Assembly: GCF_910592395.1 (NCBI RefSeq)
Contig: NC_088311.1
Span: 12,962,501-13,026,500, forward strand
Source: Lineus longissimus
Lineage: Eukaryota > Nemertea > Pilidiophora > Heteronemertea > Lineidae
Reading direction: 5' to 3'
Length of the DNA stretch: 64,000 nucleotides
The translations under genes and the position numbers were made by a program. Under the pieces are notes generated by a model. It did not search any database, had not been told where the DNA came from, and saw nothing but the letters and a program-made list of their open reading frames with translations. Numbering within the stretch: position 1 is the stretch's first letter; each line of letters opens with the position of its first letter. Shown here piece after piece: positions 51,541-63,222 of the stretch.

Positions 51541-51960
51541 ACCCGTCCTACGGACGGGTTGTACTGGTACGGGCATTGTCAATTGAGTATTTCTTTGAAC
51601 ACCCACTGCCACTACCCCGAGACGTCAAGTTAGCCCAAGGTCTGCTGATTGTCGCACTCCCCGAGACTTCTCACCGAACACACATCCAAATGACCGAAGA
51701 CAGATATAGATGCGCGATCCACGGCTGACTCGGAAATGAACACGGGGTGGTTTACCATGTCAAATGGAGTTGTCACAAAATCACCAATATCTGAGCAAAA
51801 AACACTTAAAAACTCGAGAAGATCCCCAAATATTCTTGCTTTCGGTGGTGCAGCCGCAAGATGGCAATGACGGTAACTCACAGTGGAAAAATCACGTCAT
51901 TCGACCAAAGGAGTAAGCTGAAATCGGTACCTCAGTTGTCCATGGCCAACTCCGAATTTT
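51541..51960. other. Insertion-like segment starting with a hairpin
   Basis: Interrupts the repeat family between 51535 and 51960. It starts with the 19-nt hairpin noted above. No coding sequence recognised and no duplication found. Confidence 0.3.
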
Positions 51961-52363
51961 ATTATAGATAGGACGAATAAAGACAAAACGCGCCACTGTC
52001 GGTGAAATTTTAGAGTTTGACCTCTGTGACCTTGAAAAGTGATGTATGATATGTGATGTATCCTTGCTAGGGGTACCCAACATAAAATTTTTGTCAAAAA
52101 CAAATCAGTAATAAATGAGATATTGCCCTTTTTAACTTTTCGGTTTTAGCCCCCTGGTGGCAAAGTCAAGAATCAGACCGGAGCAAAATTCAGTGTCAGG
52201 GTACATATGACCTTGAGCATGATGTATACAAAGTTTCAGGTTCATAGCACAAACGGTTAAGAAACGTTCCACAGGATACAATGGACGACGACGACCACCA
52301 CCACGATGACGACGACGACGGACACAGAGCTATCGTATAGACTCCCCTACGGTGAGCCAAAAA
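51961..52363 (+). repeat. Subfamily-B repeat, 3' unit and terminus
   Basis: GACCTCTGTGACCTTGAA (52019), AGCCCCCTGGTGGC (52148), GGTTAAGAAACGTTCCA, a short GAC/ACC run and the terminal CTACGGTGAGCCAAAA (52348-52363). Confidence 0.75.
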
Positions 52364-53940
52364 GGTGGAGATGATGCTCAAATATTTCCAAATCTGTGAT
52401 CAATTTATATATTTTTTGCGATAAAAGCAAGATTACTGTCCACACACACTGACCACCACATTTGTATTTGCTTAAGTGTTAGCGACAATACTACGCTGCA
52501 GTGATATATATTGCCTAGCAGAAATCGAGGAGTCAATGCAAAGTCTTTTATAGTTGGTCCGCTCTGAGGGGTCCTAATCAATCCATCTTGTCAGGTCCAC
52601 GTTTTTGTTGACCCAAGGGCTTATCTGAAAACAGGTCTTAGGGCAAACCATGTTTTGTCAACAAAAGACTTTTTGCTTTGTGGTTATAAACGATGATTGT
52701 CTGATTAATTTTCTTCCATTCTTAGCTGTCGAGCAAGGGATTAGCCTCCGGTTGGCCATAGAATGTAATGGTCTTAACAAATCAGTATCAACAAAGTTAA
52801 TGCTACTTGTATTTTAAAGAAAGGCTTGCACAATGAGACGCTCATGAGGTAGCACTTGCGAGTAATCCCCAGTAAGCATGGTATTCAGTGACGGCACGTG
52901 GCTCGTTGCGCATAACCTCAACGCTGTGGCACAAATTTAATAACGGCCACCCAGCAGCCAAACAAATCATCTATAGCATGATCAACTTTTTTTCCCACAA
53001 TAATGTGAACAAAATGTCCATATTATTAGCAGGAATGACATGGTGAGGCATATCGCAAAAGTTACTGCCAGTCATTCCAATGGCAGATGAAGATTTTAAG
53101 CTTGTAAGCAACAGTGGGATGAATATTGTTTCCTCTTGTTGGAATACTACCACCGCAAATATGCCCAAAAAATTAATTTTCTTTTTTAATCATCAATAGA
53201 AATCCATGATGCAGATAGTGCATGTTACTTCATAGGTAACCCTCTCAGGGTAAGATGACCGGCTATTTTTACATCAGGACGCACAATCTTCAAAATATCA
53301 GTGAGATATTAAACGCACGAAAAAGGGTCCAACATAAAAATAATGTCATAAAAATAAATGTGTTGAGGTGTTAAAAGAAAGTCTGCGAAATGCAGTTCGC
53401 ATTTACAATAATATCTGGTTAACATGCCTGAGCTGCTCAATTCGATCTGACTTTGTACAAGTTGTTGTTAACTGCATGTCGGAGATTTCACATTTATCAG
53501 TGAGAACGGTTGGAACGGATGCGACCGGCTTCGAGTTCGAATGCGAAGACTTTTATGCACTATTACTTTTAGTTTAATCTAAAATAATTCATTGCTTATA
53601 CATCAAACACACACATTGCCTGAAAGAGTATACATGTACACAGTATCTTCTTCTTCTAATGATTTTTCAATGGATGATAACTTTTGTGTAATAAGCAAGA
53701 ACCTAGTTCATACCGTTTTAAAAATAAATTAAGCCCCAAGATTTTGATAATTTTGACATGTAAAGGCGTACATTTGTTGCACGTTTTGTCAATGTTGAAG
53801 GGTGTTGTCACAACCAATGTTACGAGGGTAACAACCGAACATTTACTCGGGACATGCCGTTTTCGAAACCACCTGCAAGAAAAACGATAGAAAACAAGAC
53901 TTTTCGAGTCCTTTTGTATCATGGGCGGTTATTTCCGCAT
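52364..53940. other. No supported gene
   Basis: About 1.6 kb. Short open frames (for example 53368-53577) lack family motifs and splice support. No repeats recognised by eye. Confidence 0.4.
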
Positions 53941-53943
53941 AAA

Positions 53944-54262
53944 TAGAGGTTGTCTCAAATGGACAATTTATGTCGTGTAATGACTCAAATAGACCTTTGG
54001 TGGCGCTTTTCAAATAGACATACACTCAAATAGACGTTTGGTGGCGCTCGTATCTCAAATAAACATATATTGTCGTGTTTTCAGATTTTTGTGTATAACT
54101 CAAATAGACGTTTGGTGGCGCTTTTCAAATAGACATACACTCAAATAGACGTTTGGTGGCGCTCGTATCTCAAATAAACATATACTGCCGTGTTTTGAGA
54201 TTTTTGTGTATAACTCAAATAGACGTTTGGTGGCGCTTTTCCGCAAAAATGGAAGTTCCCCA
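53944..54262 (+). repeat. 115-bp tandem repeat
   Basis: CTCAAATAGAC-TTTGGTGGCG recurs with an exact 115-bp spacing at 53984, 54099 and 54214. Half-unit copies also start at 54029 and 54144. Each unit has two TGGTGGCGCT boxes. All frames are intermittently open but low complexity. Confidence 0.88.
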
Positions 54263-54539
54263 AATAGACGTTGTGTGGCGCTGGCGCGCGGCAATTCTGG
54301 AGCAAGTTTGGAATTGGTTTATCTGCCACGACGATATTATTGTTTTTGCTCTAAGCAGTGCACATGGCTATTTGCGCGTGTATCTGAGGAAAATCGACAT
54401 TTAATATCATTTCATTTTGATTGTAATTGGATTGTCAGTGTATTTAGCTATGGTAGAAGAAGAGAGAAACAAGCAGAAGCGTAAGATGGTGAACCTGCTT
54501 CACCAGGTCATTAATATTCATCATCATATCATCATATCA

Positions 54540-54853
54540 TTACCGGCGTCGTAACCCTATTGGATTTTTGCCGGAGGTATGGAGTCCACTATAGGCTACT
54601 GTCCACCTATGTAGGATCTTTTACTTGCCCTGGCATAGACACTCAGGTACAAGGGACCACGGCTTTTAGTCTCATCCGACAGACCCTCGAGTATTTCATA
54701 CGTTAATGTACGTGTTGTGAAGAGCCAGGAATTTTAGTTCCTTGAAAGCCATGCCGGTTCATCCAGAAATACAATCCTGGGTTCTTCCCGGGATCGAACC
54801 CGGGCCCTATTGCGTGTTAGCCAGCAGTGTTAACCACTAGGCTATGAGGCTCT
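54540..54853 (-). repeat. tRNA-derived SINE
   Basis: On the minus strand the head reads TAGCCTAGTGGTTAACACTG (A box, about 54825-54845) and GGGTTCGATCCCGGG (B box, about 54783-54797), with proper Pol III spacing. The acceptor stem does not close, so it is not a functional tRNA. The body extends toward 54540. The SINE head abuts the first coding exon of the HECT gene. Confidence 0.75.
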
Positions 54854-57800
54854 ATGCAAAATGACATTGCCTCGGAGTCGGAGGATGCTGCAAATAGGCC
54901 TACTCAGACTGACACGATGATCTCGAGTGTCCTCGAGCATGTCGAGAATGCGGAGACCAGGCCGCCTGCAGCTGCCCGGCCTGCTGATAGGTTAAGAAGA
55001 ATGCCAGCTGCCGCTGCTGGCAGCGCAAGCACAGCAACAGGCACAAGTACTCCTAGTCCTACTCCTAGACCTAGACAAAGTGCAACTCGAGAATGGCCTA
55101 GTACTAGTAGTAGTAGTACTATTGATTCCGGCGCAAGAGTCACCACCACGGGTAAGCAATACTCCAATAGCATAGTATTAGTAGCCTACTTCAGTACTTG
55201 CTATGAGTTATGGTAGCATGTGGCCTAGGCTCAATGGGCTAGGCATGCTAGGCCTATTTATTTTATTATCTTTATTAATTGCCATTGGTCCTATATTGGC
55301 CTACCATTTTGTAGTTTAATTAACCCTTCGGGAATCCTGGGAATGCTTATGTCCCACATGGTATTCAACTTTTCAAAGGGCCAATGTGTTTGATGCTGTC
55401 AATTAGGTTCCCTTTTTTAAGGCGATAACTCATAGTGTGCCCCAAACATGGATTTTCCAGTCTGCGATATACAACTAACACCATGTATATTATATCGGCC
55501 CCTACTGGTTATCGAGGGGGGTTCACTACAATACTTACTGCCCCATTTAAAGGGTTGCTTTTGTAGAGAGACTACGTGATATGAAATACAGTTAGGGGCC
55601 TCCACCTTGTAAGTAATCAGATCACATTTCCATTTCATCATTTCCATTATCTTATTAGTTTTTTATTTGTTTCAGACTTTCCATCAGCCATAGCTGAGCA
55701 CCGGGCATTGTTTCAGCCCTATTCAAGAAGGAACACCACTGCCACTGCTAGTGCTAGTACTAGTACTAGCAGATATAATCGACGACATGTTGGACGCCAA
55801 GTATGTGTTGTGTAAACAGTCTTTCTGTGAATACAGCTATGTACTGATTGTGGTCAATATTACTCTAAACTGCTAAAGTCAGTGATTGTGATATCGTGGT
55901 ACTGGTAGGGTTAAACTGGCAATGGGAATGTAACAAACTGCTTGAAACAACTTGAGAAAGAATGATGTGGTTTTACAATGGTATGCACATCAACCTTTTG
56001 AAAGGCGCTCTGCTGAGACATGCTCTGATATTACCGGGTATCAGAAAGGATCAACCAAAGTTTACTGAGAAAAACTGCTGATTGTTCTAAATAATATGAT
56101 CATGCAAGGAGACTGGGTTTGTGTCATTACAACGCTTTATATTGGAATCAGTTGACACCTTGAAAGAACCAAAAAATGCTGCTTTTTTAAAAGAAAAAAT
56201 TCAATTGTAAATCGAAAATCGGTTTCTGAGTAAGAGCTTGTAACTTTGCACTGAGTTGATTTTGATGAGATGAGAAGATTTTGAAATATTCTTTAAATGG
56301 TAGTTTATTTTTCAGACAAGTCAAGAACGAATCACCGGCACACGCGTTTCCCAGAATGGTAAGTCCTTCCCGCCCTAGCGCATGGTGACAAGGTATCGCC
56401 TAGTAAAAAAAGGTTTCAACTTTTCTGATTAAAAAGGCATTAATTGATGCAGAAAAAAAATGCAGGAACCATGTTAATTGGTCTATGAAGTCAATCATGT
56501 TAAAGTCCCCTTTTAGTAGTGAGAATGCAGTTGCAAACATTTCACCACTCACCAAGTTTTTCTTATTTTTTAGAAAGAACCATCAAACGCTGGTTTCTCT
56601 GTCTGCACACAACAGATGCATGTGTAGTGCCAACAACAACACTAAAGTCCCAGTTATATGACTCAGGCCTGGGAGAAAGGGAAGTTGTATTTAGAATGTG
56701 CGATGATGCTGCTGCTGTGAAGGACAGCATATTCAGGTTTGTTTTTCTCATCTTTTATTAAACTGTCATTGGGTCAGATTTGATTATTCTTTCTTTCTAA
56801 CACAGCTTGTTCTTATCCAGCATACCTGTATTCTCTAGTATTTCAGCTCTGCAAATGGGCCTGTACCATTTGTTTAGATTTGTGTAGTATAACAAGGAGA
56901 TGGAAGAGTTGCAAAATGGACTTCATTGCCAGGCATACATTCTATTGATAATATCATCAATACGATGCATTTTTGTAATGTTTGGCATTTTGTCAGTCTT
57001 GTCTTGTTTTTAATGATAATGATGTTGGATTCTTAAACTAGTATAGCACAATTCCATGGTTTATCACCTTGCTCAATGCACTTTTAGGACTATTTTTATT
57101 ATCTCGGTCTCCGCTGGATTCAATCTAGGCTTTCAATGAGCAGTTACTAACTAAGCGCTCAATCGAACTCCACCGGTAGGAAGTTCCTAAGTGGCAACTC
57201 CCTCGGGAATCGAACCCACAACCTCTTCATCATGAGGCCGACGCCACCCTGGTTTTTATCACTAGTCTATGATGATCCTCATGCACTCTAGTAGAAATAA
57301 GAATATAGATATTGAGATATGTGATATTGAGATGTGTGATTTACATTCCTCCTCCGATTTTTTTCAGCACATTTCTGAAACTGGAGCAAACAGGGGGTTT
57401 TGAGGTGCTGAAGGTGAAGGAGGGCAGCCGCACTTGCCTTGATGTTATTCAAGTGGGATCATTCCCCTCTGCAAAGTTGCGGTCCTTTGGCACCAGCTCC
57501 TCTACCAAATTATACCTTCGGCCATTGCAGAGGGACATCACCCTTGATGAGACTGCCAGTGCTGCAGAGGACCTCGAGGAATGTGTAGAGTGTGGGGAGT
57601 ACTACCCCATAGCTGAAATGCGTTCCCATAAGGAGGATTGCATGGTAAGAGGTAACACATGCTTTAACTAGGTTAAATAGCATTTTCGCGCAGTGCATGT
57701 CTATCATTCTAACTGATGGCACCACCAGTAAGAAAAGTGCAAAAAAACAGTTTGCCAGCATTTTTCCTGATGCCGTGCTACACCAGTCTTTTCTTTTAGA

Positions 57801-60800
57801 GTGCCCCCACCCCTCCCGGAGGAGAACTCTAAATTATCTCTAGGTGGCCACACACCCCCACACTGCCACAAAGGTGCAAAGATTAACCCCCCCCCCCCCT
57901 AGGCAGGTTTATCAAAGTCCCCCCCTGAAAAAAGCGACACACCAATTTCAGAATATTGGCAAACTGGTTATTTTTCTCCATACTTCAGAGATATAACGTT
58001 GAATTTGTCGAGGTGCCTTATGCAACACCTACAGATGATGTCCTTGTATTCGAGAAACCCATCCTTGAGCCGGTTCAGGATTCGTTTGGATCAGCAGATC
58101 TGACCGCTGCCATAGGCAGCATCATTGACAACATGTGAGTACAGAAGTGTAGTGCATAATTTGGAAGTGCGCCTACACCATTTTTCTTGAAGATATGTGA
58201 TGTATGGATCCTTATGTACATAGACTATTTAAATATGATATCAATAACATGATGGAAAATAGTTGCAGGTTTTGTATTTAATTCAACTGCTGATTACTGA
58301 CTTGGTCCCAAGTAGGCTGCCCTTGGGTGACAGTAATTTGTTCAGCTTCATATTTCATATTTTGGCCACCATGGGGCACTAACTTAATTGCATTTAAGTT
58401 TTAAACAAATTATCAATCATCCATCGTGCTCATGATCATGCCACTTATGATAGCCAATATGGGATCTTGGGTATGGATCTAGAAATCCTCCCAACAATTT
58501 CCCCTTTTCAGGTGACAAACTTTGTTTATCTTCCTTGTTCTTCTCTCTGCTTCGTGTCCTTGGTCAGCTGGTGAGCAAATGGGCCATTCCATTGTTTTTA
58601 ATATCATTCACCATTTTAATTACAGCACAGCTGAAGACCCGAAGGCAGTATTGGCCGAGTTTACAAAAGCCTTTTTACAGGGCAGACCACTTGATGTCGA
58701 TGTTGAAAGATCTTTGACGATGGTGGGCGATGTTGAAGAAATCTTCTTGGACAGGGAGGAAATTTTTCCAACTGCTTTCAGTGAACTGATGCGAGGGCAT
58801 GTAAATCGCAGGCTCCCTCTCCGGGTCAACCTACTCGGAGAGGATGTTGATGATTTAGGTGGGCCAAGACGAGAGGTCCTGACCCTGCTCCACAGGGAGG
58901 TTCTGAATAATTTTGTGGCCAATGGATCATTGGTCACAAATCCCGCATTTGTTCGGCAGAAAACAATTTGAGTTTGCGGGAATGATCTGTGGTAAGTCCA
59001 TTCTCAATGGAATGAATAAACAAACAGACAATAAAACATGAACCTGTCATGTTGAAAAGATGTTGAACCAGAGATTCTCATTGGCTGATTATGAGTATTT
59101 GCCAAGATCGTCCGATAGGATTACATCATCATCTAGAATTTCAAAAGTTACTCGGGGTTACCATGGTTACAGTCCAGTCTCGAGAGAAAAAGTAACTTTT
59201 TGCAGAGTTGGGGTCAAGGAGTTCAGATGTAATAAAATATTGTAGAGGTTTACATCATATCATTGGACTGAAATTATGAATTGCATATGAAGCTACAATA
59301 AATAGGCATATTGTAAAGCCTTCATTCGAGAGACAATACACCTAGGAATTCTTCTCGCTTTTCAGCCCTATGTCCACTCCAGGGAGGTCCACTGCCAAAG
59401 TTCTTCGGGCAAGATGTCGTGCAACATATGACATTAAATGGTGGGAACGCTTCAGATGAATTGAAGCAGTTCATCAGAGGTTTGGATCTTTATGGAATAT
59501 ATAAGGTATATAGACTAGTCTACATGTACATTACTGGTACTAGCATTCTTTCAATGTGTATAACAAAACATCAGTTATCCTCCCAGGATTTTGATTAACC
59601 ATGTTAACCAAATTCTGATTCTGCATTCTATGCATCACTACATGTGTACAGTCTTAGTCAATTCGTTGTTAATTGATCCAAGAGCATTAAACTTTCAGCA
59701 TTTTCCCAAAATTCACTGTTCTGCAGTGAACAAACAATATGAAAACTCGTGACAGAGAACATCATGAGTTCGGGCAACAGCAATAACCAAGACCGAATGT
59801 GTGTTTGGAGAATTGTGAAACAATGAATGATTTTTTCCTTCAAATTTGAATGTTTGAAGTCTGAATCATACATACACTGTAAACGTACTTTATGGATGGC
59901 TCCTCAAAAAGTCTTGACGAGCATGTTCAGCTTGAAAGAAGAAAGTATCAGACTGAAACATGGTCCCAACAAGCAGTCAGTACTAGTATTATTAGCTAGC
60001 GCTGCGAGGGATGACTGCATTTCCCAGGGGTATCTGCATAAACGCCTCCACTGTTTGCTGATAATGTTTAGTCTCTCATTTCAGCTGATGGATAAAAACC
60101 CTGAATGCCGTATTTTCTTCAACAAGGATATGGAGAAAGAGACACCTCTGTCTGTATCGATTTTACTGAACCTGTTCCTCCCAACCCAGTATTCTGCTAA
60201 TGGGTCCAATAGGAGACAGAAAGAAAAGGCGGCTATGAAATTCTTCACTAAATGGCTTCGTGAAGTTTAAGGTAAGAATTGTTGAAAGAGGCTTAAGTCT
60301 TTTAAAGAACTCTACATGTATGTTCACATGGGGACAGGATATTGAATAAATTATTACATGAGAACATATACCAATCATAAATTCCGACTTATTATGCATT
60401 TATTCTGCACTGCTTGATCGAAGATGTCGAAGTCATTGCTCCTGCCTCATAAGGTTTATTCACTCAGGCCACGAGTTCTGAAAAATATTAAAATTAAGTG
60501 ACATGGTGTTTGGCAGGTATACTACTACTAGAATGTATGTCATAGTTTTGCAAGTGCCTCGGTGTATTATTGGACAATTGGAGCCAATTCCATTTTAATC
60601 TTTACTTTCAGCTTGCAACAGGTATTTCATTCAACCAGGAGGAGAGGAGTCTCCTTCCAAAATAGACCTTGGCGACGTTCTGAGGTTTGTAACTGGGTGT
60701 GAACGCATCCCGTTATTTGGCTTCTCACCAAAACCAACAATGATTTTTGTGGTAAAGGATTCAAGTGACCCAAATGTATTCCTCTTATCAGCCTCAACAT

Positions 60801-60928
60801 GTACAAACATGTTGAGAATGCCCGTGGAAGGAAATGCTCTCTCACAGTTGGATGAACAATCCATGTTTCGTGTCTTCGATACATCATTCAGCTGTGACGG
60901 CTTCATGAAGGAAAGAATGGACACATGA
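54854..60928 (+). pseudogene. HECT-domain E3 ubiquitin ligase-like gene (G2E3-like), ten exons, two lesions
   Basis: Exons: 54854-55151, 55676-55800, 56316-56358, 56574-56736, 57368-57644, 57989-58134, 58626-58991, 59366-59505, 60085-60271, 60612-60928; splice phases agree throughout. The N-terminus is a Ser/Thr/Ala-rich linker. Exons 4-5 give an RWFL ... TKLYLRPLQRDI domain and a small zinc-finger-like CVECGEYYP ... HKEDC. Exons 7-10 form a HECT domain: PRREVLTLLHREVL, FAGMIC, GGPLPKFF, DVLRFVTGCERIPLFGF and ASTCTNMLRMP, where the Cys is the expected ubiquitin-thioester residue. The family transfers ubiquitin from E2 to substrate. Lesions: an apparent 1-nt frameshift near 58940-58950, and an in-frame TAA at 60268-60270 at the end of exon 9. 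It resembles the expanded G2E3-like families of fish and marine invertebrates. Likely a recent pseudogene or a degenerate copy. Confidence 0.72.
57090..57262 (-). repeat. Second tRNA-like SINE in HECT intron
   Basis: On the minus strand GGGTTCGATTCCCGAGGG (about 57192-57210) is a strong B box; an A box upstream (TGGCGTCGGCC) is weak. Probably an old SINE in the fourth intron... length to be defined by alignment. Confidence 0.5.
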
Positions 60929-61362
60929 AGTTAAAACAGGAAAAACAAATTTTGCCTCATCATCAGGGTGGACTCAATTTGTCCTCGTTTGTTGAAATAG
61001 GGACAAATACACCTTTGGTTTTGCGAAAAACTGAAATTGCCTTGGTGTTTAAACACCCTGATTTAACTGCTTCGATTATTTGAAATACATTGAATATCTT
61101 CTTTATTCATGAGTGCAACACAACATATATTTTAGCTGTACACATTTACCCGGTCTTTATTGATAAGATATCTCACTTAAACCCATGCATCATGCTTACA
61201 TGTGGGCAAAGCAGTTTCTTTTGTAGTGAATTATGTATTTGTGTTTCAAAGAGCCATTGTCTGACAAAGTAGTTATACAGAGGTTGCGTAATTTTCCGAT
61301 TTAGACAAGAGTTGCAGCCAATTATGAGTGTACTCAACAACTGTATGAGCAGTAGTACATTT
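60929..61362. other. Convergent intergenic region
   Basis: Separates the plus-strand HECT gene from the minus-strand terminal exon. No gene or repeat recognised; it presumably holds both 3' UTRs. Confidence 0.45.
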
Positions 61363-61591
61363 TTAGTATGTTTGAGGAGGCAGGAGTGAACTCATATGTT
61401 CCCTCATAAGTCTATAAGTGTTCATTCCCCATTCATCTTCAACATCATTGGGATCAAACTGTTCATAAACCCTTGCAATCTCTTCAGCTCCAAATGTTAC
61501 TTGAACATTTTCCACAATGACTCCTGCATCAGTGACCCTTTCATCTGGCAATGGGGCCTCTGCATCTATTCCAAAATGTGCTGCTTGTTCC
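61363..61591 (-). CDS. Terminal exon of a minus-strand gene, possibly integrase-like
   Basis: A long polypyrimidine acceptor (cctgttttttttcag, ending at 61592) precedes about 75 codons ending at a TAA at 61363. The encoded tail reads HFGIDAEAPLP ... VENVQVTFGAEE ... VYEQFDPNDVEDEWGMNTYR. The pattern GIDxxxPLP ... DP ... S/D-x-x-G-x-x-x-Y resembles the C-terminal tail of a metazoan family of DDE integrase-core proteins, but the catalytic domain would lie upstream (higher coordinates) and I did not find it. Splice signal and codon use look real; the family call is tentative. Confidence 0.45.
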
Positions 61592-62630
61592 TGAAAAAAA
61601 ACAGGAATACTTATAGGAATTTTACATCCACGAGTACCAATGCATCTTCATGTAATGCACAAAATGTAGAATTCACACTGACCAGTTGATAAGCCGTTTG
61701 ACGATACATTTATGTCTACATACATTTCAATGCTTTAATTCAAAACTCCTCAAACACTGAACTTCCTTAAAAAACACGAGAGAAAGGAAATCACTGAAAA
61801 TGTTATGAAATAGATTTCAGTTGACCTACTTTGATGATTTACTGAATCACAGCTGAGCACCAGGCCCTTTTGTTGTGATGGTATGAAGACGCAGAGAACA
61901 ATCATGTGGGGGAGATGATCAATTACTTATTATTTATCTCGGAGAGATAACAGTACTTAATATTGGTGACACTATTTACGCTAAAGAGCACACGGTCGAT
62001 GAATCCATCAACTGTATGGTTAGACAATATGTCTACTGAAGATCGCGCAAAATACTTTGTGTACTCTTATGGCATACGAGATACAGGTATACATGCATGA
62101 CATGGTCTTACTTATAGAGAGCAAACCATGATGACCTTTACTGATACCATACACCAATTCAGAATCTCATATTTGGTACACTGTACATATCCATGTATAT
62201 AGGTCATTCTTTCATCGAATGCTTATTTTCTTATATCACTTATTCATGTTATTCATTTAAATTCATGTTCGAGTTTCTCATAATAGTTGTTCATTTAGGG
62301 CCATGTTCATGCACATCTGAATTTGTTAATTGCTGTGTGATATTTTGAGCATTTTTGAACAATATCCTGATGGAGTTGTGGCCTTAGCATTATTACCATT
62401 GGAGGATGCAGTTTTTAAAAAAATGACTTTTTCTCATGAGAAGTTTTCATTCAAATCCCAGGATCAAAGAACCACACCCCACTCCATAAAATTAGTTAAG
62501 ACTTAGCTACATGAAGTGAAACCCTAGTCAAATTCTGTTGGTGAACAAAAAAGAGTTTTAGTTAAAAAGTAGGGCATATTACGGTGGCCCATTAGGGACA
62601 TCATGTTTTTTTTAGATTCAAATACGATTA
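61592..62630. other. No supported gene; likely intron or flank
   Basis: AT-rich, with no second exon found for the minus-strand gene and no repeat recognised. Confidence 0.4.
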
Positions 62631-62633
62631 TTT

Positions 62634-63222
62634 TTTCTCGAATTTTCTCCACGGAATTAAGTATTTTCTCCACGGAATTAAGTATTTTCTCCACGGAAAT
62701 AAATACTTTTCTCCACGGAAATAAATACTTTTCTCCACGGAAACAACATTTATCTCCGCGGAAATAAATACTTTTCTCCACGGAAATAAATACTTTTCTC
62801 CACGGAAATAACATTTATCTCCACGGAAATAACATTGATCTCCACGGAAATAAATACTTTTCTCCACGGAAATAAATACTTTTCTCCACGGAAATAACAT
62901 TTATCTCCACGGAAATAAATACTTTTCTCCACGGAAACAACATTTATCTCCGCGGAAATAAATACTTTTCTCCACGGAAATAAATACTTTTCTCCACGGA
63001 AATAACATTTATCTCCACGGAAATAACATTGATCTCCACGGAAATAAATACTTTTCTCCACGGAAATAAATACTTTTCTCCACGGAAATAACATTTATCT
63101 CCACGGAAATAAATACTTTTCTCCACGGAAATAACATTTATCTCCACGGAAATAAATACTTTTCTCCACGGAAATAAATACTTTTCTCCACGGAATTAAG
63201 TATTTTCTCCGCGGAAATAAAT
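62634..63222. repeat. 21-22 bp minisatellite with higher-order units
   Basis: About 27 copies of CTCCACGGAAATAA plus a variable 7-8 nt linker (ATACTTTT, CATTTAT, CATTGAT, TTAAGTATTTT). A higher-order unit of 193 bp (about nine monomers in the same order) is present at least twice, shown by the rare GAAACAACATTTATCTCCGC variant at 62741 and 62934. Long minus-strand open frames exist in all three frames because the monomer lacks stops; they are not genes. Confidence 0.95.

Noticed and set aside
51541-51559. Hairpin ACCCGTCC-TAC-GGACGGGT as a transcription terminator
   Set aside because: Intrinsic terminators of this kind do not apply in a eukaryotic nuclear genome. It is more likely a transposon tip.
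54751-54853. Functional tRNA gene
   Set aside because: A and B boxes are good, but the acceptor and anticodon stems do not close. It is a SINE head.
62524-63147. Several long minus-strand open frames made of FRGEKYLFPWRK-type repeats
   Set aside because: All three frames are open because the minisatellite monomer lacks stops. They are not genes.
62634-63222. CRISPR-like array
   Set aside because: The linkers are a few recurrent variants, not unique spacers, and the genome is eukaryotic.
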